DNA of 64,000 nt. Origin: JBBQXH01 sp963710975 (GTDB lineage: Bacteria > Actinomycetota > Thermoleophilia > Gaiellales > Gaiellaceae). The translations under genes were made by a program, and so were the position numbers. Below, piece by piece: positions 16,490-26,382 of this stretch. The DNA is taken from the NCBI GenBank assembly GCA_963710975.1, contig CAVQCG010000004.1, positions 682,001-746,000 on the forward strand, given 5' to 3'. Within the stretch, counting starts at the first letter, position 1, and the number at the start of each line of letters is the position of its first letter. The notes beneath the pieces were generated by a model. That model did not search any database. It saw nothing but the letters and a program-made list of their open reading frames with translations, and was not told where the DNA came from.

Positions 16490-18538
16490 ATGCGTACTGC
16501 CGTTCCTCTGCGTTTCGCTGCTCGATCGCTGCAACTCGCATCGATATTCGTAGCGCTCGCTGCGCTTGCCGGTTGGGGCGCCGGCGTGGCGAGCGCAAAC
16601 GTGACGCTCGCGCCCGAAGCCGACTCGTACGTTCGCTCCGATACGCCGTCGACGAACTACGGGACCACGAAGGAAATCCGGGCACGCGGCGGCGGAAGCC
16701 TGGTCATCAACGGCTATGTGCGCTTCACGGTGCAGAGCGTTGGCGCCGTCTCTGCGGCCAAGCTGCGCGTCTACGTCACAGACGCATCGGTGGGCACAGG
16801 CTCTGTGTTCAAGGTTCTCGACAACTCGTGGGTCGAGGGCACCATCGTCTGGCCGGGGCCGGCGCCGACCGGATCAGCCCTCGACTCGGAGCCGGCTGGA
16901 CCGGCGACTGGGTCGTGGGTCGAGTACGACGTCAGCTCGTTCGTGACGGGCGACGGCACCTATAGCTTCCAGCTTCGGAACAGCGTCTCCGACGCTGTCT
17001 ACTACTCGAGCAGGGAGGGATCGAACCCGCCGCAGCTCGTACTGACGACCGGAGGTGGGACAGGAACTGCACCTGCGAACCAGGGGCCCCCTACGATCAG
17101 CGGTACGACGCAGGTCGGGCAGACGCTCCACGCGGATCCCGGGCAGTGGACAGGTACTGGACCGATTACCTACGGGTATCAGTGGCAACAGTGCACATCC
17201 GGAACGTGCACGCCAATCTCGAACGCGGTGCAACAGAACTACACGCTCTCCCCAGGAGACGAGGGTACGACGATTCGCGTGCAGGTGACCGCGACGGGCG
17301 CGGTTGCGCCGCCCGGGGTGGCGCTCTCGTCCGAGGTGGGTCCGATCACACAGGCCCAGCAGCAGACATCGCCGACGAACAGGCAGCCGCCGACGATCAC
17401 GGGCACGCCACAGCAGGGCCAGACTCTCCATGCCAACTCCGGGTCAGTGGTCCGGAACGGGGCCGATCACCTTCGCGTATCAGTGGCAGCGATGCTCGGG
17501 CACGACTTGCGCCAACATCTCGAACCCGAGCCCGGATCCCCAGGGCTATCTGCTGATCTCCGACGACGTGAACCTGACGATCAAGGTGCAGGTGACCGCG
17601 ACGGGTGCCGTCGCGCCGCCCGGCGTGGCAACATCCGCTCCGGTCGGGCCGGTCGTTGCATTCAACGCCGGTGGCAGCGTCACGCTCATGACCGCAGGCG
17701 ACATCGCCTGCGACCCGACCAGTTCCTCCTTCAACGGCGGCAACGGGACCTCGTCGAAGTGCCGCCAGAAAGCCACGTCCGACCTGCTTCTCGCGGGCAA
17801 CCCGGACGCAATAATGCCCCTCGGCGACCTCCAGTACGAGAATGCGACGCTCTCGAACTTCCAGGCGTCCTATGACATCTCATGGGGCCGTTCTCCGCTT
17901 GCCGGCAAGACGTATCCGGTCGTCGGGAACCACGAGTATCAGACGTCCGGCGCGACGGGCTACTTCCAGTACTGGCAGCAGAAGACGGGCCAGGACACGG
18001 CACACCAGGCGACAAAGGGCTACTACAGCTTCGACCTCGGCACCTGGCACGTAGTCGTGCTCAACTCGAACTGCTCCTCGGTCGGCGGCTGCGGCACGAC
18101 TTCTTCGCAGGGTCAATGGCTCCGCGCCGATCTCCAGAGCCATCCGAGCGGATGCACGATCGCAGCCTGGCACCATCCGCTCTTCAACGGCACGAGCAGC
18201 GGCACCGTCAAGACGAACAGCGCGTTCAAGCCGCTCTGGGACTTGCTATACCAGTACGGCGCCGAGGTCGTGCTCAACGGGCACGTGCATCACTACGAGC
18301 GCTTCGACCCGCAGACGCCCGGTGGCGGCGTCGACCAGGCTACTGGGATCCGCGAGTTCATCGTCGGGACAGGCGGGATCGAGAAGGGTGGCTCCGCATC
18401 GCCGGTGGGGAACCTCAAGGCGGTTGCGAAGACTACGGCGTCCTCAAGCTGACGCTCCGCGCCGGAAGCTACGACTGGCAGTTTCTTCCCGCCGCGGGCG
18501 AGTCGTTCACGGACACCGGCTCGGGCATCTGCCACTGA
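16490..18538 (+). CDS. Secreted DNRLRE-domain metallophosphatase with repeat linkers, two frameshifts
   Basis: The protein of about 682 residues starts with a signal peptide (MRTAVPLRF..SIFVALAALAGWG..VASA). A DNRLRE-type carbohydrate-binding-like domain follows (VTLAPEADSYVRSDTPSTNYG to about residue 190). Two Ig-like repeats share the pattern PPTI.GT.Q.GQTLHA and YQWQ.C...C. The C-terminal calcineurin-like phosphoesterase shows GDIACDP, GDLQYENA, GNHEYQ, WHHPLF and NGHVHHYERF, all metal ligands of acid phosphatases. One extra base near 17443 and one missing base near 18430 interrupt the frame; they cancel overall (2049 nt). An in-frame GTG at 16460 is an alternative start. Extracellular phosphate release is a likely role. 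Confidence 0.78.
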
Positions 18539-18588
18539 ACGGCTACTGACAACCGATCGAGTGCCCAGGCCGGGGCGCGGCCGCTCGA

Positions 18589-18725
18589 CCGGCTCCCGCC
18601 GGCTGAACGTCGCGGCCGGCTCCGCCGCCCGCTGTGCGGCGCCTCCGGCGCCCCGGATACGCCGGCTCCCGCCGGCTGAACGTCGCGGCCGGCTCCGCCG
18701 CCCGCTGTGCGGCGCCTCCGGCGCC
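18589..18725 (-). repeat. Tandem GC-rich palindromic repeat, two 64-bp copies
   Basis: Two copies that appear identical lie at 18589-18652 and 18662-18725 (period 73). Each contains nested inverted repeats such as GGCGCC-GGA-GGCGCC and GCCGGC. The second copy directly abuts the trpB2 stop codon. On the minus strand the unit resembles the 41-bp repeats at 55.2 kb, including the shared GCCGGCGTATCC end. It may act as a 3' hairpin or transcription terminator. Confidence 0.75.
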
Positions 18726-20085
18726 TTACCCGGGCAGCTCGGCCATCGCGCGCTCGACGTCCTCCGCGGAGTACTCGAGGTCCGGTGAGCTTGTCGGCCA
18801 GGTAGTCGTCGTAGGCCGCCATGTCGAAGTGCCCGTGACCGCAGAGGTTGAAGGCGATCACCTTCTCCTCGCCCGACTCCTTGCAGAGGAGCGCCTCGTC
18901 GATCGCACCGCGGATCGCGTGAGCAGCCTCCGGGGCCGGGATGATGGCCTCTGCTCTCGCGAACGTGATCGCTGCCTCGAACACCGGGTTCTGCGGCACC
19001 GCCAGCGCCTCGATCAGACCCTGGTCGTACAGCGCAGAAACGATCGGCGCCATCCCGTGGTAGCGGAGGCCGCCCGCGTGCACGGGAGCGGGAATGAACG
19101 AATGGCCGAGCGTGTGCATCTTGACGAGTGGCGTCAGCATTGCCGTGTCGCCGAAGTCGTAGACGTACTTGCCCTTCGTCAGGCTCGGCGTCGCAGCCGG
19201 CTCGACCGCGACGACCCTCGTGCTCTTGCCGTCGACCAGATTGTTCCGCACGAACGGCAGCACGAAGCCACCGAAGTTCGAGCCACCGCCGACGCAGCCG
19301 ATGACCACATCCGGGTACTCCCCGGCCATCTCCAGCTGCTCGAGTGCCTCGATCCCGATGACCGTCTGATGCATCAGGACATGGTTCAGCACGGAGCCGA
19401 GGCTGTACTTCGTTCGGCCACCGCTCGTCGCGGCCACCTCGACTGCCTCTGAGATGGCGAGCCCGAGGGAGCCCGGAGAGTCCGGATCCTTCTCGAGAGC
19501 AGCGCGACCCGCGTTCGTCTTGTCCGACGGGCTTGCCGTCACCGTCGCTCCGAACGCCTGCATGAGGCTTCGCCGATACGGCTTCTGCTGGTAGGAGATC
19601 TTGACCATGTAGACGTCGCAGGCGATGTCGAAGAACGAGCACGCCATCGCGAGCGATGATCCCCACTGGCCCGCCCCGGTCTCCGTTGCGAGGCTCTCGA
19701 CGCCCTCGGCCTTGTTGTAGTACGCCTGGGCGACCGCAGTGTTCGGCTTGTGCGATCCGGCCGGGGAGACGCCCTCGTACTTGTAGTAGAGGTGTGCAGG
19801 TGTGTCGAGCGCCTTCTCGAGCCGGCGCGCGCGGAAGAGGGGTGTCGGCCGCCAGAGCCGGTAGATGTCGCGGACCTCATCGGGGATCTCGATCCACCGT
19901 TCCTGGCTCACCTCCTGCTTGATCAGCTCCATTGGGAAGAGCGGTGCGAGGTCGGCCGGGCCGATCGGCTCTCCCGTGCCGGGGTGCATCACCGGTGGGA
20001 GTGGGTGCGGCAGGTCGGCCTGGATGTTGTACCAGGCCTCCGGAATCCGCTTCTCGGACAGCAGGTACTTCGTCTTCATGCTCAT
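18726..20085 (-). CDS. trpB2: Tryptophan synthase beta-like protein TrpB2, one frameshift near the 3' end
   Basis: This is a stand-alone TrpB2-type PLP enzyme of about 452 residues that condenses indole with serine. The PLP lysine is in YEGVSPAGSHKPNTAVAQAYY. ETGAGQWGSSLAMA, GCVGGGSNFGGF and LCGHGHFDMAAYDDYLADKL are further landmarks. After KLT one extra base near 18787 must be skipped to read DLEYSAEDVERAMAELPG and the stop at 18726; without that the frame runs into the GC-rich repeat. The ATG at 20085 has AAGGAG at a good distance. No trpA or other trp genes are nearby, so indole salvage is a plausible role. Confidence 0.88.
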
Positions 20086-20129
20086 CGGATCGGACTCCTT
20101 CGTGCGCGTCGCGTTCGAGGGAAAAGAGC

Positions 20130-21155
20130 CTACACCCGCTTGTCGAACAGGTAGTGCGAGACGATCCACTCCTGACCGCGGCGGAACTTCCAGAGCTCGG
20201 CGCAGGCCATGAAGAACACTCGCCAGTTCACGAGCCAGCGGTCGACGTTCTCCTCGCCGTAGACGCTCCTCAGGATGTCGCGGGCCTCGTCCATCCCGTC
20301 GTCGAGATTCGCGAGCCACGCCTCGGCCGTCCGGGCGTAGTGGTTGCCCGATAGCCGCCAATGGTCGGCGAGCGCGAGATCGCGCTGGAAGTAGAGCAGC
20401 AAATCGTCGGACGGCATCGTGCCCGCGGTGAAGAACGTGCGCGCCATCCACGACTCCTCGTAGTGGTAGGCAAGGCGCCGGTGGGCGAAGACGTGGACGA
20501 AGAGCTTCCCGCCCGGCTCGAGCAGCCCGGCGATCTTCGCCATCAGCAGCTCGTAGTTGTTCATGTGCTCGAACATCTCGATGGACACGACGCGGTCGAA
20601 GCGCCGCGCGGTGTCGAAGGTGTTCACGTCAGCCGTCACGACCTCGAGGTTGGTCACTCCCCGCACCCGTGCGTCAGCCTCGATGACCTCGCGCTGCACC
20701 GCCGAGTTGGAGACGGCCAGGACTCGGCTCCGCGGATACTTCTCGCAGATCCAGAACGAGAGCGAGCCCCAGCCGCAGCCAAGGTCGAGAACCTCCATCC
20801 CGTCCTCGAGCCGCGCGCGGCGCGATGTGAGCGAGAGCATCGCCTCCTCGGCTCCGTCGAGCGTCGTCACACCGGGTGGCCAGAAGCAGCTCGAGTACTT
20901 CATGCGCTTCCCGAGAACGAGCCGGAAGAACTCGGCCGGGACGTCGTAGTGCTGCTCGTTCGGGCTCGTGGTGTCCATCGCGATCGGGCCGGCGCGAAGC
21001 TCACGCAGGAACGCGCGCCTCGCCTCCTGCCGCCCCTGGACGTCTCCACCGCTCTCACGGAGAAGCCGGAGGGCAAGGTTCCCCTTGATGCCGGTGCGAA
21101 TCGCCCAGTCCGGCAAGAGGTCGCGGGCAAGCATCCCGTCGACGAAGGAGGTCAT
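20130..21155 (-). CDS. Cyclopropane-fatty-acyl-phospholipid synthase family methyltransferase
   Basis: This 341-residue protein belongs to the CFA/mycolic-acid methyltransferase family acting on membrane lipid acyl chains. It shows EQHYDVPAEFFRLVLGKRMKYSSCFWPPG, the SAM loop VLDLGCGWGSLSFWICEKYP, VSIEMFEHMNNYE and the C-terminal NVDRWLVNWRVFFMACAELW. The ATG overlaps the stop of the DUF1295 gene by 4 bp. Pairing of a CFA-type enzyme with a DUF1295 membrane reductase suggests the two modify the same lipid, possibly yielding a branched fatty acid; this is an inference. Confidence 0.88.
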   Translation of the reverse strand: MTSFVDGMLARDLLPDWAIRTGIKGNLALRLLRESGGDVQGRQEARRAFLRELRAGPIAMDTTSPNEQHYDVPAEFFRLVLGKRMKYSSCFWPPGVTTLDGAEEAMLSLTSRRARLEDGMEVLDLGCGWGSLSFWICEKYPRSRVLAVSNSAVQREVIEADARVRGVTNLEVVTADVNTFDTARRFDRVVSIEMFEHMNNYELLMAKIAGLLEPGGKLFVHVFAHRRLAYHYEESWMARTFFTAGTMPSDDLLLYFQRDLALADHWRLSGNHYARTAEAWLANLDDGMDEARDILRSVYGEENVDRWLVNWRVFFMACAELWKFRRGQEWIVSHYLFDKRV

Positions 21156-21949
21156 GCGGCGGATCGCCTCGGGAACCAGGGAATGAGCGGGCTCGTCGTC
21201 CGCTGGTAGTCGCGGTAGGCGTCACCCCGAGACTTGAGAGCCTGCGCTTCCGTCGGCGGTATGCCGGTGACGAAGAGGATCGAGTACGTGATCAGGATCG
21301 GGCTGATCCAACCGATCCATCCCCACGGAGCCGGGGTCGCGACGAGCGCGAACGCCACCCAGGTCATGATCTGGAAGAAGTAGTTCGGATGACGGGACGT
21401 GCGCCAGAGCCCGACGTTGCAGACCTTTCCCCTGTTCGACGGGTCACTCCGGAACCCGGCGAGCTGACGGTCGGCAACGGTCTCAGCGACCGTTGCTGCT
21501 ACCCAGAGCGCTGCCCCGAGGATCTGAATCGGCCCGATCCGGCTGGACGGGTTCAGCGCCGCGACGAGGAACGGCACGGACAGCACGACGTCGAGCAGCC
21601 CCTGCGCCTGGAAGAAGACGAAGAAGCGGCGATTCGCACGGCTCCCCCATTTCGCGCGCAGCGTCTGGTAGCGGCCGTCCTCCTCCTTGCCGATCACCCG
21701 GTACACGAGGACGTAGCATCCGATCTTGAGTCCGGTCAGCCCGGCGAGAATGCCGATCAGCGCTCGTTGCGCGGGGTCTCCGTCGGCAAGGATCGCGTAG
21801 AGGACGCCCGTGATCGCGATGCCGTAGCCCCAGCCGGCGTCGACGATGCTCGCGTCCTTCCTGGCGGTCGCATAGACCCAGAGGCCGAGCATGACGAGCG
21901 CCATTGCTCCCCAGCCGAGGAGGAGCAGCACCCACCATTCATGGATCAT
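21152..21949 (-). CDS. DUF1295 / steroid 5-alpha-reductase-like membrane protein
   Basis: The product has 265 residues with about seven membrane segments and the family motifs SIVDAGWGYG (N-terminal) and NVGLWRTSRHPNYFFQIMTWVAF (C-terminal). It ends in SRGDAYRDYQRTTSPLIPWFPR. Family members are NAD(P)H-dependent reductases or isoprenylcysteine-methyltransferase-like folds. The ATG at 21949 overlaps the stop of the upstream XRE gene, and its own stop overlaps the CFA gene start, so all three are translationally coupled. Confidence 0.85.
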   Translation of the reverse strand: MIHEWWVLLLLGWGAMALVMLGLWVYATARKDASIVDAGWGYGIAITGVLYAILADGDPAQRALIGILAGLTGLKIGCYVLVYRVIGKEEDGRYQTLRAKWGSRANRRFFVFFQAQGLLDVVLSVPFLVAALNPSSRIGPIQILGAALWVAATVAETVADRQLAGFRSDPSNRGKVCNVGLWRTSRHPNYFFQIMTWVAFALVATPAPWGWIGWISPILITYSILFVTGIPPTEAQALKSRGDAYRDYQRTTSPLIPWFPRRSAA

Positions 21950-22251
21950 GCGAGGCCCGTGAGCCGCTTGTACAGGCGGTCGACCAGCCCGGGCATCTCC
22001 TCGAGGCGCTCGGTGATGACCCGGATCCTGTACTCGCGGAAGTGCTCGGGCTCCACGCCGAGTGCCTCCGCAAGGGTGGCGATCACCGCGTTCGAGGGAA
22101 CCGGACGGTTTCCGTGCACCAGGTGGTTCAGATAGCCGGCCGAGAGACCGGTCGCAGAGGCGAGCGCACGATAGGTCAGGCCGCGCTCGTCCATCAGCTC
22201 CGTCATGGCCTCCCCGAAGGGCCGGTCGCTGAAGCGCCGTTTCTGGGGCAT
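21946..22251 (-). CDS. XRE family helix-turn-helix regulator
   Basis: This is a 101-residue Cro/CI-type DNA-binding protein: GEAMTELMDERGLTYRALASATGLSAGYLNHLVHGNRPVPSNAVIATLAEALGV, followed by a short C-terminal extension. It is wedged between proS and the lipid genes. Its ATG shares a base with the proS stop (TGATG), and its stop overlaps the DUF1295 start. It may autoregulate the lipid-modifying genes downstream. Confidence 0.85.
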   Translation of the reverse strand: MPQKRRFSDRPFGEAMTELMDERGLTYRALASATGLSAGYLNHLVHGNRPVPSNAVIATLAEALGVEPEHFREYRIRVITERLEEMPGLVDRLYKRLTGLA

Positions 22252-23942
22252 CAGGGAAGTGTGGCCCAGATCTCGCGAGCCCGCCCGGGGATGTCGTCCG
22301 CAGCGACGCGCTCGTCGGCCTGGGTCGAACGAGCCCGGAGGTCCACCTTTCCGTCCTCGAGCGCCTTCTTGCCAACCGTCACGCGGAGCGGGCACCCGAT
22401 CAGATCGGCGTCGGCGAACTTCTCTCCCGGCCTCCGGTCGCGCTCGTCGAGGAGCACGGTGAAGCCGGCGCCCTCGAGCATGTCCGACACACGGTCCGCC
22501 AAGTCGAGCGCCTCGGGACCGGCTGCGCCGATCGCCACGACGTGGACATCGTAGGGAGAGAGGGCACGCGGCCAGGAGATGCCGTGGTCGTCGTGTCGCT
22601 GCTCGACCGCGGCAGCCATGATGCGCCCGGGGCCGATGCCGTAGCTCCCCATGACGATCGGCCGTTCCGTCCCGCCCTCGTCGGCGTACAGCGCGCCGAG
22701 AGGCTCGGAATACCGCGTGCCGAGCTTGAAGATGTGCCCGACCTCGATCGCGGTCTGAAAGCCGAGCCGGCCGCCGCAGCGCGGGCAGCTGTCGCCCTCC
22801 TTGGGGACCCGAATGTCGGCGAACTCAGGTTCGAAATCGCGTCCGGCAGCAACCCCCCGCAGATGCCAGCCTGTCCGGTTCGCACCGGCGACGAACTGAC
22901 CCTCGCGGAGCGCGTCGTCGGCGACGACCTGGCCGCTGAAGCCGATCGGCCCGAGTGAGCCAGCCTCGGCCCCAAACGCGGAGCGGATCTCGTCTTCGGT
23001 CGCTGGCCGAATCGCGCTTCCGAGCACGCTTGCGAGCTTCGCCTCCTCCAGCCGGTCGTCCCCACGAATCAGGCCCAGCACGAGTGTCCCGTCAGCCTTC
23101 ACGACAGGCATGGCTTTCGACGTCGCCGCCGGGTCGATGCCGAGGACGTCTGCGAGAGCCTCGATCGTCGTGATCCCGGGGGTCGCAACTTCCTCGGGAG
23201 CGTCGAGCCGAGTCGGAAACTCGGGAGCACGCGGAATGCCTAGGGCGATCTCGAGATCGGCGGCGTAGTCCCCCCGTTCGCACGTCACCAGCGTGTTCTC
23301 ACCGGCGCCGGCCGGTGCGAGGTAGTCGATCGACTCGCTGCCGCCCATCATTCCGGGCTCGGCCTGGACGGCGTAGACCTCGAGCCCGCAACGTTCGAAG
23401 ATCCGGCCGTAGGCGCCTGCGTGGAGCTGGAAGCTCGCGTCGAGCCCTTCCTCGTCGCGATCGAAGGAGTAGCTGTCCTTCATGATGAACTCGCGGACTC
23501 GGATGAGGCCACTCCGGGGACGGGGCTCGTCCCGGTCCTTCGTCGCGAAGTGATAGAGGATCTGCGGCAGCTCGCGATAGCTCTGGATCTCACGAGCGTG
23601 GAACGTGAACGTCTCCTCATGCGTCATCGGCAGGACGAACGGGCGGCCTGCGCGATCGTCGACCTTGAAGAGCTCGGGGATGTCGTAGCGACCCGTCTGC
23701 TGCCAGAGCTCTGCAGGCGTGAGGACGGGGCACAGCATCTCCTGCCCACCGATGCCGTCGATCTCCTCGCGAACGATCTGGACGATCCGCTGGTGGACAC
23801 GCCACCCCAGCGGCAGGAAGGTGTAGATGCCCGCGCCCACCGGTCGGATGAACCCGCCGCGCAGAAGCAGGCGGTGGCTCGCGGCCTCGGCTTCGGCCGG
23901 ATCGTCCCGCAGAGTCGGGAGGAAGAGCTTCGACGCTCGCAT
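22251..23942 (-). CDS. proS: Prolyl-tRNA synthetase (bacterial type)
   Basis: ProS charges tRNA-Pro with proline. The 563-residue length and the central YbaK-like editing insertion (about residues 225-400) fit the bacterial type. Class II motifs are visible: RGGFIRPVGAGIYTFLPLG, motif 2 around FRDEPRPRSGLIRVREFIMKD (FATKDRDEPRPRSG), and motif 3 SYGIGPGRIMAAAVEQ. The anticodon-binding domain occupies the C-terminus (ALSPYDVHVVAIG). It is the first gene of a tight run with the XRE, DUF1295 and CFA genes. Confidence 0.96.
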   Translation of the reverse strand: MRASKLFLPTLRDDPAEAEAASHRLLLRGGFIRPVGAGIYTFLPLGWRVHQRIVQIVREEIDGIGGQEMLCPVLTPAELWQQTGRYDIPELFKVDDRAGRPFVLPMTHEETFTFHAREIQSYRELPQILYHFATKDRDEPRPRSGLIRVREFIMKDSYSFDRDEEGLDASFQLHAGAYGRIFERCGLEVYAVQAEPGMMGGSESIDYLAPAGAGENTLVTCERGDYAADLEIALGIPRAPEFPTRLDAPEEVATPGITTIEALADVLGIDPAATSKAMPVVKADGTLVLGLIRGDDRLEEAKLASVLGSAIRPATEDEIRSAFGAEAGSLGPIGFSGQVVADDALREGQFVAGANRTGWHLRGVAAGRDFEPEFADIRVPKEGDSCPRCGGRLGFQTAIEVGHIFKLGTRYSEPLGALYADEGGTERPIVMGSYGIGPGRIMAAAVEQRHDDHGISWPRALSPYDVHVVAIGAAGPEALDLADRVSDMLEGAGFTVLLDERDRRPGEKFADADLIGCPLRVTVGKKALEDGKVDLRARSTQADERVAADDIPGRAREIWATLP

Positions 23943-23952
23943 CGAAGCGCAG

Positions 23953-25110
23953 CTAGGCCGGCGTGCTGGCCGGGGCTTGCTCGACCGGCCGTTGCGCCGC
24001 CTCGGCCATCAGCACCGCTGCCGGCTTTGCGAGCTTCAGCCGCTTCGGACGGGGCATGCCGTCCTCGATCCACCGGTCGATCTCGTGGAAGAGCTCGTCG
24101 ATCAGGATGTCCGAGGAGACCTTCTTCAGCACGCGCCCATGCGCGTACACGAACCCGACGTCCCTCCCCCCCGCGATTCCGAAGTCGGCGTCTCCAGCTT
24201 CACCGGGGCCGTTGACCGCGCACCCCATCACCGCCACCTCGAAGGCCTCCGGATACGCCTTGAGCCGTTCGGCGACGACCTCCGCGAGGCTCTCGACCCC
24301 GACGTTGTCGCGGCCGCACGAGGGGCACGAGATCATGATCGGGCCACGCTCACGCAGGCCGAGCGACTTGAGGATGTCCCAGGCGACCTCGACTTCCTTC
24401 ACCGGATCCGCGGTGAGCGACACCCGGATCGTGTCGCCGATCCCGTCCATCAGGAGGGCGCCGATGCCGATCGCACTCTTGATCGTCCCCGTTCCGGGCG
24501 GTCCGGCCTCCGTCACGCCGAGGTGCAGGGGGTATGGCACCTTCTCGGAGAGCATCCGGTACGCCCGGATCATCGTCGGCACGGAGCTCGACTTCACGGA
24601 GATCGCGAAGTCGTGATAGTCGAGCTTCTCGAGCAACTCGACCTGCTCGAGGGCCTCGGCAACGAGCGCGGCGGCAGTGTCCTGCTGCGCGAGCGCGACG
24701 AGATGCTTCGGCAGGGAGCCGGAGTTCGCACCGATCCGCATGGGAATCCCCTTTGCCTTCGCGGCGGTGACCACCTCGGCGACCTTGTCGGGCCCGCCGA
24801 TGTTGCCGGGATTGATGCGGACTTTCGCGACACCGGCCTCGATGGCACGCAATGCCAGCGAGGCGTTGAAATGGATATCGGCGATGATCGGCAGCGGGCT
24901 CAGGTACACGAGCTTCTTCAGCGCGTCCGCATCCTCGGTCTTCGGGACGGCGACGCGAGCGAGCTCACATCCGGCGGACGAGAGCCTGCCGATCTGCTCC
25001 ATCGTCGCGTCCACATCGTGCGTGTAGGTCAGCGTCATCGACTGGACGACGACGGGTGCGCCCCCGCCCATCAGGACTCCACCCACCGAGATCTGCTTCG
25101 CGCTGGCCAC
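23953..25110 (-). CDS. ispG: 4-hydroxy-3-methylbut-2-enyl diphosphate synthase
   Basis: IspG (GcpE) converts MEcPP to HMBPP in the non-mevalonate isoprenoid pathway. The 385-residue protein shows the TIM-barrel start ISVGGVLMGGGAPVVVQSMT, RINPGNIG, and the 4Fe-4S cysteines in ISCPSCGRDNV and VMGCAVNGPGEA. The start is GTG. It follows rseP and ispC on the same strand, so two MEP-pathway steps are encoded together. Confidence 0.96.
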   Translation of the reverse strand: MASAKQISVGGVLMGGGAPVVVQSMTLTYTHDVDATMEQIGRLSSAGCELARVAVPKTEDADALKKLVYLSPLPIIADIHFNASLALRAIEAGVAKVRINPGNIGGPDKVAEVVTAAKAKGIPMRIGANSGSLPKHLVALAQQDTAAALVAEALEQVELLEKLDYHDFAISVKSSSVPTMIRAYRMLSEKVPYPLHLGVTEAGPPGTGTIKSAIGIGALLMDGIGDTIRVSLTADPVKEVEVAWDILKSLGLRERGPIMISCPSCGRDNVGVESLAEVVAERLKAYPEAFEVAVMGCAVNGPGEAGDADFGIAGGRDVGFVYAHGRVLKKVSSDILIDELFHEIDRWIEDGMPRPKRLKLAKPAAVLMAEAAQRPVEQAPASTPA

Positions 25111-25156
25111 CGGAGAGCCAGTCTACCGGCCGGGCAGGCCGGGATTCGCCGGCGAG

Positions 25157-26382
25157 CTACCCGCCGCGGATTCGGCTGATGTCGTTCGAGAGGCCGATGA
25201 AGAACAGGATGAGCACCAGTGCGATCCCGATCATCGAGGCCCGCTCGTAGGCATGACGCGGAATCGCCTTGCCGCGAACCTTCTCGGCGATCGCGAACGC
25301 GATGTGCCCGCCGTCGAGCGGGAGCAGCGGCAGGAGATTCAGAAGCGCGAGTGACAGGCTGATCAGCGCGAGGACGCCGAGGTAGTAGCGGAATCCCTCG
25401 TTGACGATCTGCGATGTCTGCTGGACGATCCCGACGGCGCTCGAGACCTGGTCACGCGTCTTCCCCGTGACGATCCCGGCGAGCGACTTGAAGATCGTCA
25501 CGGTCACCTCGCCGGTCTGCTGGAACGCCTTTCCGACGGCCGGCACGAAGGCGTAGCTCTTCAGGAACGGTTCGGGAACGAAGCCCACCCGATACTTTCC
25601 GTCGATCAGCTCGGCCCGAAGCGGACCGAGTACGGTCTGCTCCCCGCCGCGCCTGACGGTGAGGGTGATCGGGCTTCCCTTGCTGCCCTGAATCGCATTC
25701 GAGACGGCATCGAAGGTCAGCGTCGGCTCCCTGCCGACGGCGGTGATGACGTCGCCCTGCTGGAGGCCGGCGCCCGCCGCGGGTGAGTCGGCGGTCACGG
25801 TGTTGACCTCGCGTGTGACGCCCGCGGGGACACCGAGCATGAACACGACGGCCAGCGCAAAACGCAGAAGACGAGGTTGGTTGCGGGGCCGGCGAAGATG
25901 ACCGTGATCCGCTTCCAGACCGGCGCCTTCCAGTAGGCGTCATCGCTGAGGGCGTCGCCGATGTCCGTCAGTCCCTTCTCCGCACCGCGGCGGGCGGGCT
26001 CGCTCAGATCGGCGCGGGCGATTTCCGCTTCCAGATCGGGAACCGCCGACTTCGCTGCGGCCAGGTCGCCCCGCTCGAGCGGATGGCGGACGCCGTTGAC
26101 GGCGGAACGGAGCCACGGCGCCTCATCGAGAGCACGGTGGAAGTGCACGTCGACGTCGCCGGCGGCCGGCTGGTGCATTCCCGGAATCTTCACGTAGCCG
26201 CCGAGCGGGATCGAGCCGAGGCCGTACTCGATGCCGTTGCGCTTCCACTTCGCGAGCGCAGGAGGAAAGAAGAGGTAGAACTTTCGCGGCCGCATCTTCA
26301 CCGCGATGGCAGTGAAGAAGTGCCCCATCTCGTGGATGAGGATCAGGAAGGCGAGGCCGCCGATCGCGATTGCGAGATTCAT
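25157..26382 (-). CDS. rseP: Site-2 metalloprotease RseP-like (M50), one frameshift
   Basis: This intramembrane zinc protease cleaves anti-sigma factors or signal-peptide remnants. The N-terminal helix has LIHEMGHFFTAIAV (HExxH). A PDZ domain covers SPAAGAGLQQGDVITAVGREP. The third catalytic ligand lies in LLNLLPLLPLDGGHIAFAIAEKVRGK. The frame breaks near 25875 between FAGPATNLVFCV and ALAVVFMLGVPAG, where one base is missing next to a T run; 1226 nt fits about 408 residues with one lost base. The ATG overlaps the ispC stop by 4 bp, the usual ispC-rseP-ispG arrangement. Confidence 0.88.

Noticed and set aside
18540..18730. Tandem repeats considered as a CRISPR array
   Set aside because: Only two 64-bp copies with a 9-bp spacer, palindromic and GC-rich, with no cas genes.
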